Shown: positions 16,118 to 27,320, numbered from the stretch's first letter. The stretch: 64,000 nt of DNA from Bradyrhizobium sp. MOS003 (GCF_003020125.1 NZ_PYFW01000002.1:124001-188000); one strand, 5' to 3'. The notes: generated by a model from the sequence alone, not told the origin. Translations and numbers: made by a program.

Positions 16118-16184
16118 GTTCAATAGTTCTTGAACCAATTGACTTGGAGGATCCTCATACCCAATAGTTCAATAACCGTTGAAC
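16118..16184. promoter_or_regulatory. Twin ArsR operators in the regulator/exporter gap
   Basis: Two copies of GTTCAA-N6-TTGAAC occur: 16118-16135 (spacer TAGTTC) and 16167-16184 (spacer TAACCG), both with perfect 6-bp arms and centres 49 bp apart. Between them is a -35-like TTGACT (16139-16144) and, 17 bases on, CAATAG (16162-16167) as a possible -10 for the MFS gene, so initiation would fall in the second operator. Each site faces one of the divergent genes. Binding by the adjacent ArsR protein is inferred. Confidence 0.72.
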
Positions 16185-16199
16185 ATAGGATATCGTCTA

Positions 16200-17369
16200 A
16201 TGAGCGTATTCTGGCTGGCCTTAGCTGCTTTCGCGATCGGCACTGAAGGCTTTGTGATTGCAGGACTTTTGCCCAGCATTGCAGCAGATCTGCAGATTTC
16301 GGTCTCGGCCGCCGGGCAATTGGTCACCGCCTACGCCCTCACCTACGCCGTGGGCTCGCCGATCCTGGCGGTGTGGCTGAACAACATCGACCGCCGGACC
16401 GTGCTGGCGCTGGCGCTGACCACCTTCATCGCCGGCAACCTCGCGGCCATGATGGCATCCAACTACGCCCTGTTGCTGGCTTCGCGGATGCTGATGGCAC
16501 TGGGTTCCGGCCTGTGCATGCCGACGGCGCTCGCCGTGTCGGTCGCGATCGCCTCGCCCGAACGGCGCGGTCGCGCCGTGGCGCTGGTGACCTCGGGTCT
16601 GACGGTCGCGACGGTCATCGGCGTCCCCATCGGCAATCTCGTCGGCAGCCTGTTCGGCTGGCGCGCAACCTTTGCCATGGTTGCGCTGATCGGCGCGGTC
16701 GCGCTGGTCGCCCTCCTTTTCGGCCTGCCCCGCGGCTTGCCGCGCAACACGGCCTCGCTCGGCGAACGTCTGGCGGTGGCGCGTCACGGCCATGTCGTAA
16801 CCGCGCTTGTGATCACGATCCTGTGGGCGCTCGGCGGCTTCACCGTGTTCACCTATTTCGCGGTCCCGCTGCGTGGGCTCGGCTTCGATGCCTCGCAAAT
16901 CAGCCTTGCCTTGCTGGTGTTCGGCGGCGCGGCCGCAATCGGGAACATGCTCGGCGGCACCCTGGCCGACCGGCTCGGGACGCTTACCACCGCCGCCCTC
17001 GGGCTCGCCGGCATGGCGAGCGCCCTCATCCTGCATTCGCTGGTCCTGAAGCTGATGCCCGGACAGGCGCATTATGCGGTGTTGGGCGCGATCTTCCTCT
17101 GGGGCATCTCCGGCTGGGCATTCTATCCGGCCCAGGTCGCCAGCATCATCCGGATCGAGCCGCAGGCTTCGATGATCGCGCTGTCGCTCAACGCTTCCGC
17201 CATGTATCTCGGCTTCGCCCTCGGCGGGGCGCTGGGCGGCGCGGTGCTGGCCACCCTGTCGCCGACCGACCTGGGCTGGATCGGCGGATCGAGCGTTGCG
17301 GCCGCACTTCTGGTGCATCTCGCCCGTGGCTGGCAGGCCCGGCCAAAACCGGTCAAAATTGCCGGTTGA
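16200..17369 (+). CDS. MFS drug/metabolite exporter
   Basis: This 389-residue permease has 12 predicted membrane helices and the DHA1-type pattern of a proton-driven exporter (FVIAGLLPSIAADLQISVSAAGQLVTAYALTYAVGSPI in helices 1-2; the loop 2-3 motif is NNIDRRTVLALAL; motif C-like GLTVATVIGVPIGNLVGSLFGWR in helix 5). ATG 16200 is chosen because an in-frame TTG at 16179 lies within the operator. It probably exports the compound sensed by the divergent ArsR regulator; the substrate is unknown. Confidence 0.9.
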   Translation: MSVFWLALAAFAIGTEGFVIAGLLPSIAADLQISVSAAGQLVTAYALTYAVGSPILAVWLNNIDRRTVLALALTTFIAGNLAAMMASNYALLLASRMLMALGSGLCMPTALAVSVAIASPERRGRAVALVTSGLTVATVIGVPIGNLVGSLFGWRATFAMVALIGAVALVALLFGLPRGLPRNTASLGERLAVARHGHVVTALVITILWALGGFTVFTYFAVPLRGLGFDASQISLALLVFGGAAAIGNMLGGTLADRLGTLTTAALGLAGMASALILHSLVLKLMPGQAHYAVLGAIFLWGISGWAFYPAQVASIIRIEPQASMIALSLNASAMYLGFALGGALGGAVLATLSPTDLGWIGGSSVAAALLVHLARGWQARPKPVKIAG

Positions 17370-17422
17370 TGGGCGTTTTTCGGGGTTTCGCCGCTGCGGA
17401 ATCTGGTCTAAGACCCACCCGC

Positions 17423-17484
17423 GCGCGAGGGAGACCCCCGCGCTCTCGGCTTCAGGGGACGCGCGGCAAGCGCGCCCTTTTTTT
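17423..17484 (+). terminator. Two hairpins with a T7 tract just before carB
   Basis: The second hairpin, GGG-a-CGCGC-GGCAA-GCGCG-CCC (17456-17477), is followed by seven T residues: a good intrinsic terminator. Immediately before it is another strong hairpin, GCGCG-a-GGG-AGA-CCC-c-CGCGC (17423-17443). The arms share GCGCG/CGCGC sequence, so alternative pairing is possible. It could end the MFS transcript or act as an attenuator 29 bases ahead of carB. Confidence 0.75.
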
Positions 17485-17513
17485 GTGCCCAAATTCCAGT
17501 CCGGCGAGAGTTG

Positions 17514-20978
<3,465 letters not shown>

Positions 20979-21044
20979 TCGCGAGCGGCAGGCCGAGCCT
21001 CGAGGGGTTAAGCCATCCGCTAAGTGACTGGCAATGAAGCCACA

Positions 21045-21069
21045 ATGGCCGGAGGAACTGTCCGGCCAT
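21045..21069. other. Perfect hairpin between carB and greA
   Basis: ATGGCCGGA-GGAACTG-TCCGGCCAT is a 9-bp perfect stem, 67 bases after carB. There is no T run. It could mark the carB transcript end or structure in the greA leader; the remaining sequence of the 223-bp gap shows no gene. Confidence 0.45.
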
Positions 21070-21201
21070 GGTGGTTGTTCTGTTCCGGCGCCAAGCCCAC
21101 ATAACGTTCCGGTGGCCGCGTGTTCAGCGCCGGGAATACCGACGAATCAAGGTTGCCGCGCCCCTTTTTGTGGGGCGCGTGACCGAAGGACGAGAGAAGA
21201 T

Positions 21202-21675
21202 ATGGAAAAGGTTCCGATGACAGCGGGCGGCTTTGCCGCGCTCGGGGAAGAATTGAAGAAGCGCCAGTCCGAGGACCGTCCGCGCATCATCGAGCATATC
21301 GCGGAGGCGCGCTCGCACGGAGACCTGTCGGAGAACGCGGAATATCATGCCGCGAAGGAAGAGCAGTCCCACAATGAAGGCCGCATCGCCGAGCTCGAAG
21401 ACAAGCTTGCGCGCGCCGACATAATCGACATCTCGAAACTGTCCGGCGACACCATCAAGTTCGGCGCCACCGTGACGCTGGTCGACGAGGACACCGAGAA
21501 GAAGACGGTGTGGCAGATCGTCGGCGAAGTCGAGGCCGACGCCAAGAAGGGCCGCATCTCCATCACCTCGCCCCTCGCCCGCGCGCTGATCGGCAAGAAG
21601 AAGGGTTCGACCGTCGAGGTCAACGCCCCCGGCGGCGCCAAGGCGTATGAAATCACCAAGGTGGAGTGGCGGTAA
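21202..21675 (+). CDS. greA: Transcription elongation factor GreA
   Basis: This 157-residue protein is full length for GreA. The N-terminal coiled-coil finger carries the acidic tip ([19 protein letters not shown], with the conserved D-x2-E-N) that stimulates RNA cleavage by backtracked polymerase, and the C-terminal FKBP-like domain has [21 protein letters not shown] and [32 protein letters not shown] 21202 ([10 protein letters not shown]) is preceded by GAGAGAAG. An intrinsic terminator follows 30 bases after the stop. Confidence 0.96.
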   Translation: MEKVPMTAGGFAALGEELKKRQSEDRPRIIEHIAEARSHGDLSENAEYHAAKEEQSHNEGRIAELEDKLARADIIDISKLSGDTIKFGATVTLVDEDTEKKTVWQIVGEVEADAKKGRISITSPLARALIGKKKGSTVEVNAPGGAKAYEITKVEWR

Positions 21676-21705
21676 GGATTTGCCGCTGCGCTGACGTTTG
21701 AAAAA

Positions 21706-21729
21706 GGCCGCGCCCAGCGCGGCCTTTTT
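21706..21729 (+). terminator. Intrinsic terminator after greA
   Basis: GGCCGCG-CCCAG-CGCGGCC (21706-21724) is followed by TTTTT and preceded by AAAAA, so it may work in both directions. It ends the greA transcript. Confidence 0.9.
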
Positions 21730-21956
21730 GCTTCGGCGTTTGGCCGGCGCGAGTTGACATGCGCTCTCACCGCACGTCAACGACGGCGCATGTGGGCAAC
21801 AGCGCGCTCGACTGTCGTGTCCCGGGCGCGGTGCGGCACGGGGTGACGCTCAGCAGAACCGGGACCCAGCAGGCGGCACGACACATGGTGGAGATGGGCC
21901 CCGGCTCTGCAGCGCATCACTTCGTGCTGCGCAGCGTCCTGGGCACCGGACCAGCC

Positions 21957-22436
21957 TTACCTCCGCCCCTTCACATCCAGCGGCACGGCTGCCTCGTATT
22001 TCGAATTATGCAGCACCAGCGACGTCCGCACATTCCGCACGTGCGGCGCGGCGGTGAGATGCGTGACGAAATCCTGGAAGGTCGCCATGTCGGGCGCGAC
22101 GCATTTGAGGATGAAATCGACCTCGCCCGACAGCATCCAGCATTCCCGCACCAGGGGCTCGGCGCGAACGAACTCCTCGAAGGCACGCAAATCCGCCTCG
22201 GCCTGGCTGGACAGGTGCACGGCGGCGAACACGGTGACGTCGAAGCCGAGCTTACGGGCGTCGAGCAGGCCGCGATAACCGTGGATGTAGCCCTCCTCCT
22301 CCAACGCCCGGACCCGGCGCAGGCAGGGCGGCGGCGAGATGCCGACCCGCTTGGCCAGCTCGACATTCGTGATTCGACCGTCGGCCTGAATTTCGGTGAG
22401 AATTTTCAGGTCGATCTCGTCTAGGTTCCGCGACAC
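21957..22436 (-). CDS. Lrp/AsnC-family transcriptional regulator
   Basis: This 159-residue protein has the N-terminal helix-turn-helix LDEIDLKILTEIQADGRITNVELAKRVGISPPPCLRRVRALEEEGYI and the RAM/AsnC ligand-binding domain (VAPDMATFQDFVTHLTAAPHVRNVRTSLVLHNSK). Lrp proteins form octamers or dimers and sense amino acids. The target is unknown; it is divergent from trxB with a 266-bp gap that shows no obvious gene. The 227 bp between this gene and the greA terminator also look empty. Confidence 0.92.
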   Translation of the reverse strand: MSRNLDEIDLKILTEIQADGRITNVELAKRVGISPPPCLRRVRALEEEGYIHGYRGLLDARKLGFDVTVFAAVHLSSQAEADLRAFEEFVRAEPLVRECWMLSGEVDFILKCVAPDMATFQDFVTHLTAAPHVRNVRTSLVLHNSKYEAAVPLDVKGRR

Positions 22437-22702
22437 GTGAATGGAACTCCTGGCCTTTGCGGCGGTATTGGTGGGTTTCTCGGAATCCTCATAGCCCAGT
22501 CCAGACCTCTAGCGCAATTTTATTGCGCGTGCACCGCAATCGACTTTTGTTCCCTGTTGGAAAAATCCGCTGACAGGCAATGCAATTCTTGCATAGCTCA
22601 CCAGAAGGCTTAGATTAGCTCTGATATTTCAGCGCCTCCGCGAGGCCTCCCGGCACGTTCCGCGCCCGCGCTGCAAGTCCCCCGTGCAAAGGCGCCTGTC
22701 GA

Positions 22703-23668
22703 ATGTCCGCTCCTGTTCATGCAAAGGTCGTCATTATCGGCTCCGGCCCCGCCGGCTACACCGCGGCGATCTACGCCGCGCGTGCGATGCTCGAGCCGAT
22801 CCTGATCCAGGGCATCCAGCCGGGCGGCCAGCTCACCATCACCACCGACGTCGAGAACTATCCGGGCTTCGCCGACGTGATCCAGGGCCCTTGGCTGATG
22901 GAGCAGATGGAGAAGCAGGCGGTGCATGTCGGCACCAGGATCATCTCCGACCTGGTGATCAAGCTCGACACCTCGCAGCGGCCGTTCCGCCTCACCTGCG
23001 ACTCCGGCGACGTCTATCTCGCCGACGTGGTGATCCTGGCCACGGGCGCCCAGGCGCGCTGGCTCGGGTTGCCGTCCGAAGTCAAATTCCAGGGCGGCGG
23101 CGTGTCGGCCTGCGCCACCTGCGACGGCTTCTTCTACCGCAACAAGGAGGTCGTGGTGGTCGGCGGCGGCAATACCGCAGTGGAGGAGGCCCTGTACCTC
23201 ACCAACCATGCCTCGCAGGTCACCATCGTGCATCGCCGCGATCACTTCCGGGCCGAGCGCATCCTGCAGGAGCGCCTGTTCAAGCACCCGAAGATCCAGG
23301 TGATCTGGGACAGTGCCGTCGACGAGATTTGCGGCACCGAGAACCCCAACAAGGTCACCCATGTCCGCCTCAAGAACGTCAAGACCGGCGCGCTGACGGA
23401 TTTGAAGACCGACGGCGTCTTCATCGCCATCGGCCACGCACCGGCGACCGAGCTCGTGAAAGACCAGATCAAGCTCAAACCGTCGGGCTATGTCGAGGTC
23501 GCCCCGAACTCGACCGCCACCTCGGTGCCCGGCCTGTTCGCCGCTGGCGACGTGGCGGATGAAACCTATCGCCAGGCCGTCACGGCCGCCGGCCTCGGCT
23601 GCATGGCAGCTCTCGAAGCCGAACGTTTCTTGGCCCTGCGCGCCAGCGAGCGCGCGGCAGCGGAATAA
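22703..23668 (+). CDS. trxB: Thioredoxin reductase (NADPH)
   Basis: This 321-residue flavoprotein reduces thioredoxin with NADPH. The FAD motif IIGSGPAGYTAAIYAAR, the redox pair Cys137-Ala-Thr-Cys140 in SACATCDGFFYRN, the NADPH motif VVVGGGNTAVEEALYLT and the C-terminal FAD motif GLFAAGDVADETYRQAVTAAGLGCMAALEAERFL are all present. A LysR gene begins five bases after the stop, suggesting one transcript. Confidence 0.95.
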   Translation: MSAPVHAKVVIIGSGPAGYTAAIYAARAMLEPILIQGIQPGGQLTITTDVENYPGFADVIQGPWLMEQMEKQAVHVGTRIISDLVIKLDTSQRPFRLTCDSGDVYLADVVILATGAQARWLGLPSEVKFQGGGVSACATCDGFFYRNKEVVVVGGGNTAVEEALYLTNHASQVTIVHRRDHFRAERILQERLFKHPKIQVIWDSAVDEICGTENPNKVTHVRLKNVKTGALTDLKTDGVFIAIGHAPATELVKDQIKLKPSGYVEVAPNSTATSVPGLFAAGDVADETYRQAVTAAGLGCMAALEAERFLALRASERAAAE

Positions 23669-23673
23669 AGATC

Positions 23674-24597
23674 ATGCCTCGAACACGCGACGGATTTACG
23701 GATATGGACTGGGACAAGCTGAAGGTGTTTCACGCAGCGGCGGAAGCTGGCAGCTTCACGCATGCGGGCGAGCAACTCGGCCTGTCGCAATCGGCGGTGT
23801 CGCGCCAGGTCTCGGCGCTGGAGCAGGAGCTTTCGGTCTCACTGTTCCACCGCCATGCCCGCGGCCTGATCCTCACCGAGCAGGGCGACCTCCTGTTCCG
23901 CACCGCGCATGACGTGTTCATGCAGCTCCAGGCGGCGCGCGCCAAGCTGACCGACAGCCGCGAGCGGCCGAGCGGCGACCTCAAGATCACCACCACACCC
24001 GGCGTCGGCATCAATTGGCTGATCCCGCGGCTCGGCGAATTCACCGCGCTCTATCCGGAGATCCGGATCTCGCTGATCGTCACCGACGAGGAGCTCGACC
24101 TGTCGATGCGCGAGGCTGACGTCGCGATCCGCACCCGCAAGCCGACTCAGCCGGATCTGATCCAGCGCAAACTGTTCGCGATGGGCTTCCACGCCTATTG
24201 CTCGCCGGAATACATCAAGCGCTTCGGCACGCCGCGCACGCTGGAAGAGCTCGACTCCCACCGCATCATCACGCTTTCGGACGGCAACTTCGCGCCACAT
24301 TTGCAGAACCGCAACTGGCTGGTCGAAGCGGGCCGCAACGGCTCGGGTCCGCGCGAAGCCTATTTCAGGGTGAACAACATCCTCGGTCTGGTCCGCGCCT
24401 GTCAGCAGGGCCTCGGCATCGCCGCGCTGCCCGACTACCTCGTCGAGGAACAGAGCAAACTCGTGCAGCTGTTCGGCGAGTCGGATTCGATCCAGCTCGA
24501 TACGTATTTTGTTTATCCCGAGGAGTTGAAGACGGTCGCGCGTGTGCAGGTGTTCCGCGACTTCGTGGTCAGCAAAGCGCAGCGCTGGCCGTCCTGA
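23674..24597 (+). CDS. LysR-family transcriptional regulator
   Basis: This 307-residue protein (297 if ATG 23704, MDWDKLKVF, is the start) has a LysR helix-turn-helix DKLKVFHAAAEAGSFTHAGEQLGLSQSAVSRQVSALEQELSVSLFHRHARGLILTEQG and a periplasmic-binding-like effector domain (DLKITTTPGVGINWLIPRLGEFTALYPEIRISLI). It starts five bases after trxB, an arrangement that suggests co-expression and perhaps a redox-related regulon, which is inference. The effector is unknown. No divergent target gene is present. Confidence 0.9.
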   Translation: MPRTRDGFTDMDWDKLKVFHAAAEAGSFTHAGEQLGLSQSAVSRQVSALEQELSVSLFHRHARGLILTEQGDLLFRTAHDVFMQLQAARAKLTDSRERPSGDLKITTTPGVGINWLIPRLGEFTALYPEIRISLIVTDEELDLSMREADVAIRTRKPTQPDLIQRKLFAMGFHAYCSPEYIKRFGTPRTLEELDSHRIITLSDGNFAPHLQNRNWLVEAGRNGSGPREAYFRVNNILGLVRACQQGLGIAALPDYLVEEQSKLVQLFGESDSIQLDTYFVYPEELKTVARVQVFRDFVVSKAQRWPS

Positions 24598-24664
24598 TTT
24601 CCGCATGACTGACATGCGGCCTCGGCTGTTGCTGCGGGCCGCTCGTCAAGCTCATACTGTTTGC

Positions 24665-24800
24665 ACGCTGAGCCTTCGCGTTGCGCATTTGTCCCCCTCC
24701 TCCAGTGGCGCGGGAGTTCAGTAATCCCTCTTGGAAGGTGATTGTGTCGGCCTCACGTGGCCAATACCTTAAGCCGGGCTCTCTGGGCCCGGCTTTTTTT
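24665..24800 (+). ncRNA. Candidate small RNA with anti-Shine-Dalgarno-like motif
   Basis: A possible promoter TTGCTG (24629-24634) - N18 - CATACT (24653-24658) precedes about 135 bases that contain CCCCCTCCTCC (24693-24703), a C/U-rich motif complementary to ribosome binding sites and seen in alphaproteobacterial trans-acting sRNAs. Further on, AAGGT...GGCC-tcacgt-GGCC...ACCTT can form a nested stem, and an intrinsic terminator ends it at 24800. It could also be the 3' untranslated region of the LysR gene. Not matched to any named family. Confidence 0.4.
24772..24800 (+). terminator. Intrinsic terminator
   Basis: AGCCGGGC-TCTCTGG-GCCCGGCT (24772-24794) has an 8-bp perfect stem and is followed by a run of T residues up to 24800. 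It ends the trxB-LysR transcript and/or the candidate RNA at 24665. Confidence 0.92.
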
Positions 24801-24831
24801 CGTTCAAATTAGCCGTCGCCCTCCGCGTGTA

Positions 24832-24860
24832 TTGACAGTTCCAGGCATACCCCGCATCAT
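24832..24860 (+). promoter_or_regulatory. Consensus-like promoter in the LysR/aldolase gap
   Basis: TTGACA (24832-24837), a 17-bp spacer, then CATCAT (24855-24860). The -35 box is perfect and the -10 box matches four of six. It begins just 31 bases after the preceding terminator and drives a unit that ends at the terminator at 24984-25012, without an open frame, so it points to a separate RNA gene. Confidence 0.6.
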
Positions 24861-24866
24861 TTGCAG

Positions 24867-25012
24867 ATGATCACGAAGTCGTGCGCATTCTCGTCGAAGG
24901 CGATCGCCTCGAAAAAAGGCCCCCATTCGGGGACCTCGGAGTTTTGCGCGCGCTAGACCGACTTCGTCATCGCTGCAATCCCGAAAACCCCGCCGCCTGG
25001 ACGGGGTTTTTT
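24867..25012 (+). ncRNA. Candidate structured RNA of about 145 nt
   Basis: The unit runs from the predicted start at about 24867 to an intrinsic terminator. Its ends pair over a long helix: TTGCA+GATG+ACGAAGTCG (5' side, 24860-24881) with CGACTTCGT+CATC+TGCAA (3' side, 24958-24979), 18 bp with small bulges. Inside are TGCGC/GCGCG, the palindrome GGCGATCGCC and the hairpin GGCCCCC-ATTC-GGGGACC. There is no good open frame. The rod shape and length resemble 6S RNA, but I cannot confirm the family from memory. Confidence 0.5.
24984..25012 (+). terminator. Intrinsic terminator 44 bases before the aldolase gene
   Basis: AAAACCCCG-CCGCCTGGA-CGGGGTTTT (24984-25010) plus two more T residues. The stem is a perfect 9 bp. 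It isolates the candidate RNA from the downstream aldolase gene, or acts as an attenuator for it. Confidence 0.9.
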
Positions 25013-25055
25013 CATGTGCCCTCCGTCTCAGGTTTCCCGAGAAGGAGATGGAAAC

Positions 25056-25964
25056 ATGACCGGACTTGAAGATCATTTGCACGGGCTGTGGCTGCCGCTG
25101 GTGACGCCGTTTCAGGGTGGCGCGCTCGACGAGCGATCGCTGCGGCGGCTGACGCGACATTACAGCGCGCAAGGCATCGACGGCTTGATCCTGGGGGCGA
25201 CCTCCGGCGAAGGCATGACGTTGCGCGACGCCGAACTCGAACGTCTCGTCGCCATCGTGCGTGACGAGATGGCCGCGGGCGGGCGCACCTTGCCGATCTG
25301 CCTCGGACTATCAGGCGCGGACACCTCGCGGCTGCAGGATCGTCTCGACGAGACCGCGGACTGGCCGATCGATGGCTACCTGATCGCAAGCCCCTATTAT
25401 GTGCGGCCCTCGCAGCGCGGATTGCTGGCGCATTTTGAGACGCTTGCCGATCACGCCGCATGGCCGCTCGCGCTCTACAACATCCCCTATCGCACCTCGG
25501 TGAACATCACCAACCAGACCGTGCTGCGTCTGGCCGAGCACCCCAACATCGTCGGCTTGAAGGATTGCGGCGCGAGCCGCGAGCAATCGATCGCGCTGTT
25601 GCGCGACCGCCCGAAGGAATTTCGCGTGCTCACCGGCGAGGACGCCAACTTTTTCGAGGCGCTCGGCGACGGCGCCGACGGCGGCATCGTTCTGTCCGCC
25701 CATGTCGAAACTGCGACGTTTGCGGCGGTGTATGCGGAAACGAAGCGCGGCAACCAGGATGCGGCGCTGGCGCGCTGGCACGAGGTCGCCGATCTGACGC
25801 GGCTGCTGTTCACCGAACCGAGCCCGGCGCCGGCGAAGTACTGGCTGTGGCGATGCGGCCTGATCGACAGTCCCGAGGTGCGCCTGCCGATGGTGGAAGT
25901 GAGCAGCGAGCTCGCCGCCGCGATCGATCGCGAGATCGAGCGGCGGACGATGGTTGCGGCGTAA
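25056..25964 (+). CDS. Dihydrodipicolinate synthase (DapA/NAL) family aldolase
   Basis: This 302-residue class I aldolase has the DHDPS/N-acetylneuraminate lyase barrel: LWLPLVTPF start, GATSGEGMTL phosphate-binding loop, Tyr141 in LALYNIPYRTSVN and Schiff-base Lys169 in IVGLKDCGA. It could be a second dihydrodipicolinate synthase, making lysine and diaminopimelate, or a related sugar-acid aldolase; the gene stands alone and not near lysine genes. ATG 25056 has an AAGGAG ribosome binding site. A strong terminator ends 43 bases before the start. Confidence 0.88.
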   Translation: MTGLEDHLHGLWLPLVTPFQGGALDERSLRRLTRHYSAQGIDGLILGATSGEGMTLRDAELERLVAIVRDEMAAGGRTLPICLGLSGADTSRLQDRLDETADWPIDGYLIASPYYVRPSQRGLLAHFETLADHAAWPLALYNIPYRTSVNITNQTVLRLAEHPNIVGLKDCGASREQSIALLRDRPKEFRVLTGEDANFFEALGDGADGGIVLSAHVETATFAAVYAETKRGNQDAALARWHEVADLTRLLFTEPSPAPAKYWLWRCGLIDSPEVRLPMVEVSSELAAAIDREIERRTMVAA

Positions 25965-25987
25965 TCTCGTCCTCTCCACCCGCGCTG

Positions 25988-26017
25988 CTTTCCTTCTCCC
26001 TTGCGGGAGAGGGAAAG
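25988..26017. repeat. CTTTCC-TTCTCCC hairpin
   Basis: CTTTCC-t-TCTCCC-TTGC-GGGAGA-g-GGAAAG is an extended hairpin 23 bases after the aldolase gene. Purine/pyrimidine-rich hairpins of this type (compare 60183-60216) are scattered in the window. It may serve as the aldolase terminator. Confidence 0.5.
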
Positions 26018-26139
26018 AGCGCCGCCCGTGGTTAACCGCGCCCCAACGGCCTTCGCTGCTGCCGCAGGCTGCATCCACGCCTCGTTTACGCAATCGCGCC
26101 TATCGTTTGCTCCAGGACTTTTCACGAGGGGGAATCACC

Positions 26140-26286
26140 ATGGGGCATCGCAACCGGCCTACGGCCGCGCAGCAATTCGCGCCGGCCGATCTTTTTCAGG
26201 GAATTCTCGTCGTATCGTCATTCGGGTTCTGGGCCGTGATGCTCGGCCTGATGCCGGTGCTGCTGTTCCGGGTCTGGCTCGCTTGA
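26140..26286 (+). CDS. Single-helix 48-residue membrane protein, copy A
   Basis: ATG 26140 is preceded by GAGGGGGAATCACC, a strong ribosome binding site. The 48-residue product starts MGHRNRPTAAQQFAPADLFQG and ends in one long hydrophobic helix (ILVVSSFGFWAVMLGLMPVLLFRVWLA) that finishes at the C terminus. It matches in length and layout a second 48-residue protein 130 bases downstream. Likely a small inner-membrane protein; the role is unknown. Confidence 0.72.
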   Translation: MGHRNRPTAAQQFAPADLFQGILVVSSFGFWAVMLGLMPVLLFRVWLA

Positions 26287-26416
26287 GGCGGCGCTTCGCG
26301 CGGATGGTTAAGCCGGGGTCACAAATGCGCTCAAAATGCGAGCGGGATTGCCAGCCGGAATTTTAAAACATCCGGTCTATGGTCACGCCCAAGCGAAGAA
26401 ATCGCGGGGGGCATTT

Positions 26417-26563
26417 GTGAATAGTCATAACGAAGTGGCGTCGCATTACGACGCCGGTGAGCAGAGCTTTACCGCCGAGGACATTCTCTGGGCCGTCGGC
26501 ATCTGGTCGGTGATCCTGACGCTGTCGCCGGTCATCGTGTTCTACATGCTGATGGTGGCGTAG
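26417..26563 (+). CDS. Single-helix 48-residue membrane protein, copy B
   Basis: GTG 26417 follows a GGGGGG ribosome binding site. The product (VNSHNEVASHYDAGEQSFTAED, then ILWAVGIWSVILTLSPVIVFYMLMVA) is 48 residues, the same length as the upstream copy, with the same order: polar N-terminal half, an F-x-A-x-D/E-D/L-x2-x turn, then a helix containing a Pro at the same place (LMP/LSP). The two are probably diverged tandem copies. An upstream ATG at 26336 is also in frame but lacks coding character. A terminator follows at 26592. Confidence 0.7.
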   Translation: MNSHNEVASHYDAGEQSFTAEDILWAVGIWSVILTLSPVIVFYMLMVA

Positions 26564-26591
26564 CCCTGCTTCAGCAGATCCCGAAAACGCA

Positions 26592-26617
26592 AAACGCGCG
26601 GACATCCGCGCGTTTTT
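26592..26617. terminator. Bidirectional intrinsic terminator
   Basis: AAACGCGCGGA-CA-TCCGCGCGTTT with T residues to 26617 and A residues on the other side. It lies between the convergent 48-residue protein gene and the ParA-type gene and probably serves both. Confidence 0.9.
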
Positions 26618-26642
26618 CGTCCGGGGAATGAATTATAAAAAA

Positions 26643-27320
26643 TTACGCAGCCTGCTTGTGCATTGCGCCGGACGCCGACGCCGTGCCGCGAATGGCCTTG
26701 ACTGAACGCTCGATCGCCGCCCACAGCCTTGCGATTTCCTGAGCCGCACGACTCTCGGCCTGATATTCCCGCGCGCCTTCGCCGTGGCTCAGCGCCATCA
26801 GCAGATCCGAACGGTTGGTGATCTGGCCGCCCCACACCGGAGCCCGGAATTTCGCCAGCGCTTCGCGGGCGATGGTGACGATCGGGCTTTCGGACTCGTC
26901 GCGGCGCGCCGGGGCACCGTTGAGCACGACCGCGTAGGGCTTGCGCGCGGCGCGGCACATCTGGATGGTTTCCTGCACCGCGTTGACGTCGAACACGCCC
27001 GGACGCGCCGGGATGACCACCATCGTCGCGTTCTTGATCGCGTCGTCGACGACGGCCGAGAGGTTCGGCGGCGTGTCGATCAACACCCACTCATACCCGT
27101 CGCGCTTGGCAGCGGAGACGATGCCGCTGACGGAGTTCACGGCCGCCTTGATCGGCGGTTCGTTGGTGCCGCGCAGCTTGTGCCACAGCGTCAGCGAGCC
27201 CTGCGGGTCCGCGTCCACGAGCATAACCTGCTTGCTCGCCTTGATCTGTGCGGCAAGATGTGCGGCGAGGGTACTCTTGCCCGAGCCGCCTTTACGCGAT
27301 GCGAAAACAATAACGTTCAT
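26643..27320 (-). CDS. Orphan ParA/MinD-type ATPase
   Basis: This 225-residue protein has a deviant Walker A box (SRKGGSGKSTLAAHLA, with the signature first Lys), Walker A' MLVDADPQGSLTLW and Walker B WVLIDTPPNLSAVVDDAI. These ATPases dimerise on ATP and position DNA, plasmids or protein clusters. No ParB, parS or partner gene is visible beside it, so its cargo is unknown. ATG 27320 (MNVIVFASRKGG) is the natural start; upstream in-frame sequence to 27626 is not coding in character. The C-terminal tail ends SGAMHKQAA. Closest idea: chromosomal ParA-like ATPase of rhizobia. Confidence 0.9.
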   Translation of the reverse strand: MNVIVFASRKGGSGKSTLAAHLAAQIKASKQVMLVDADPQGSLTLWHKLRGTNEPPIKAAVNSVSGIVSAAKRDGYEWVLIDTPPNLSAVVDDAIKNATMVVIPARPGVFDVNAVQETIQMCRAARKPYAVVLNGAPARRDESESPIVTIAREALAKFRAPVWGGQITNRSDLLMALSHGEGAREYQAESRAAQEIARLWAAIERSVKAIRGTASASGAMHKQAA

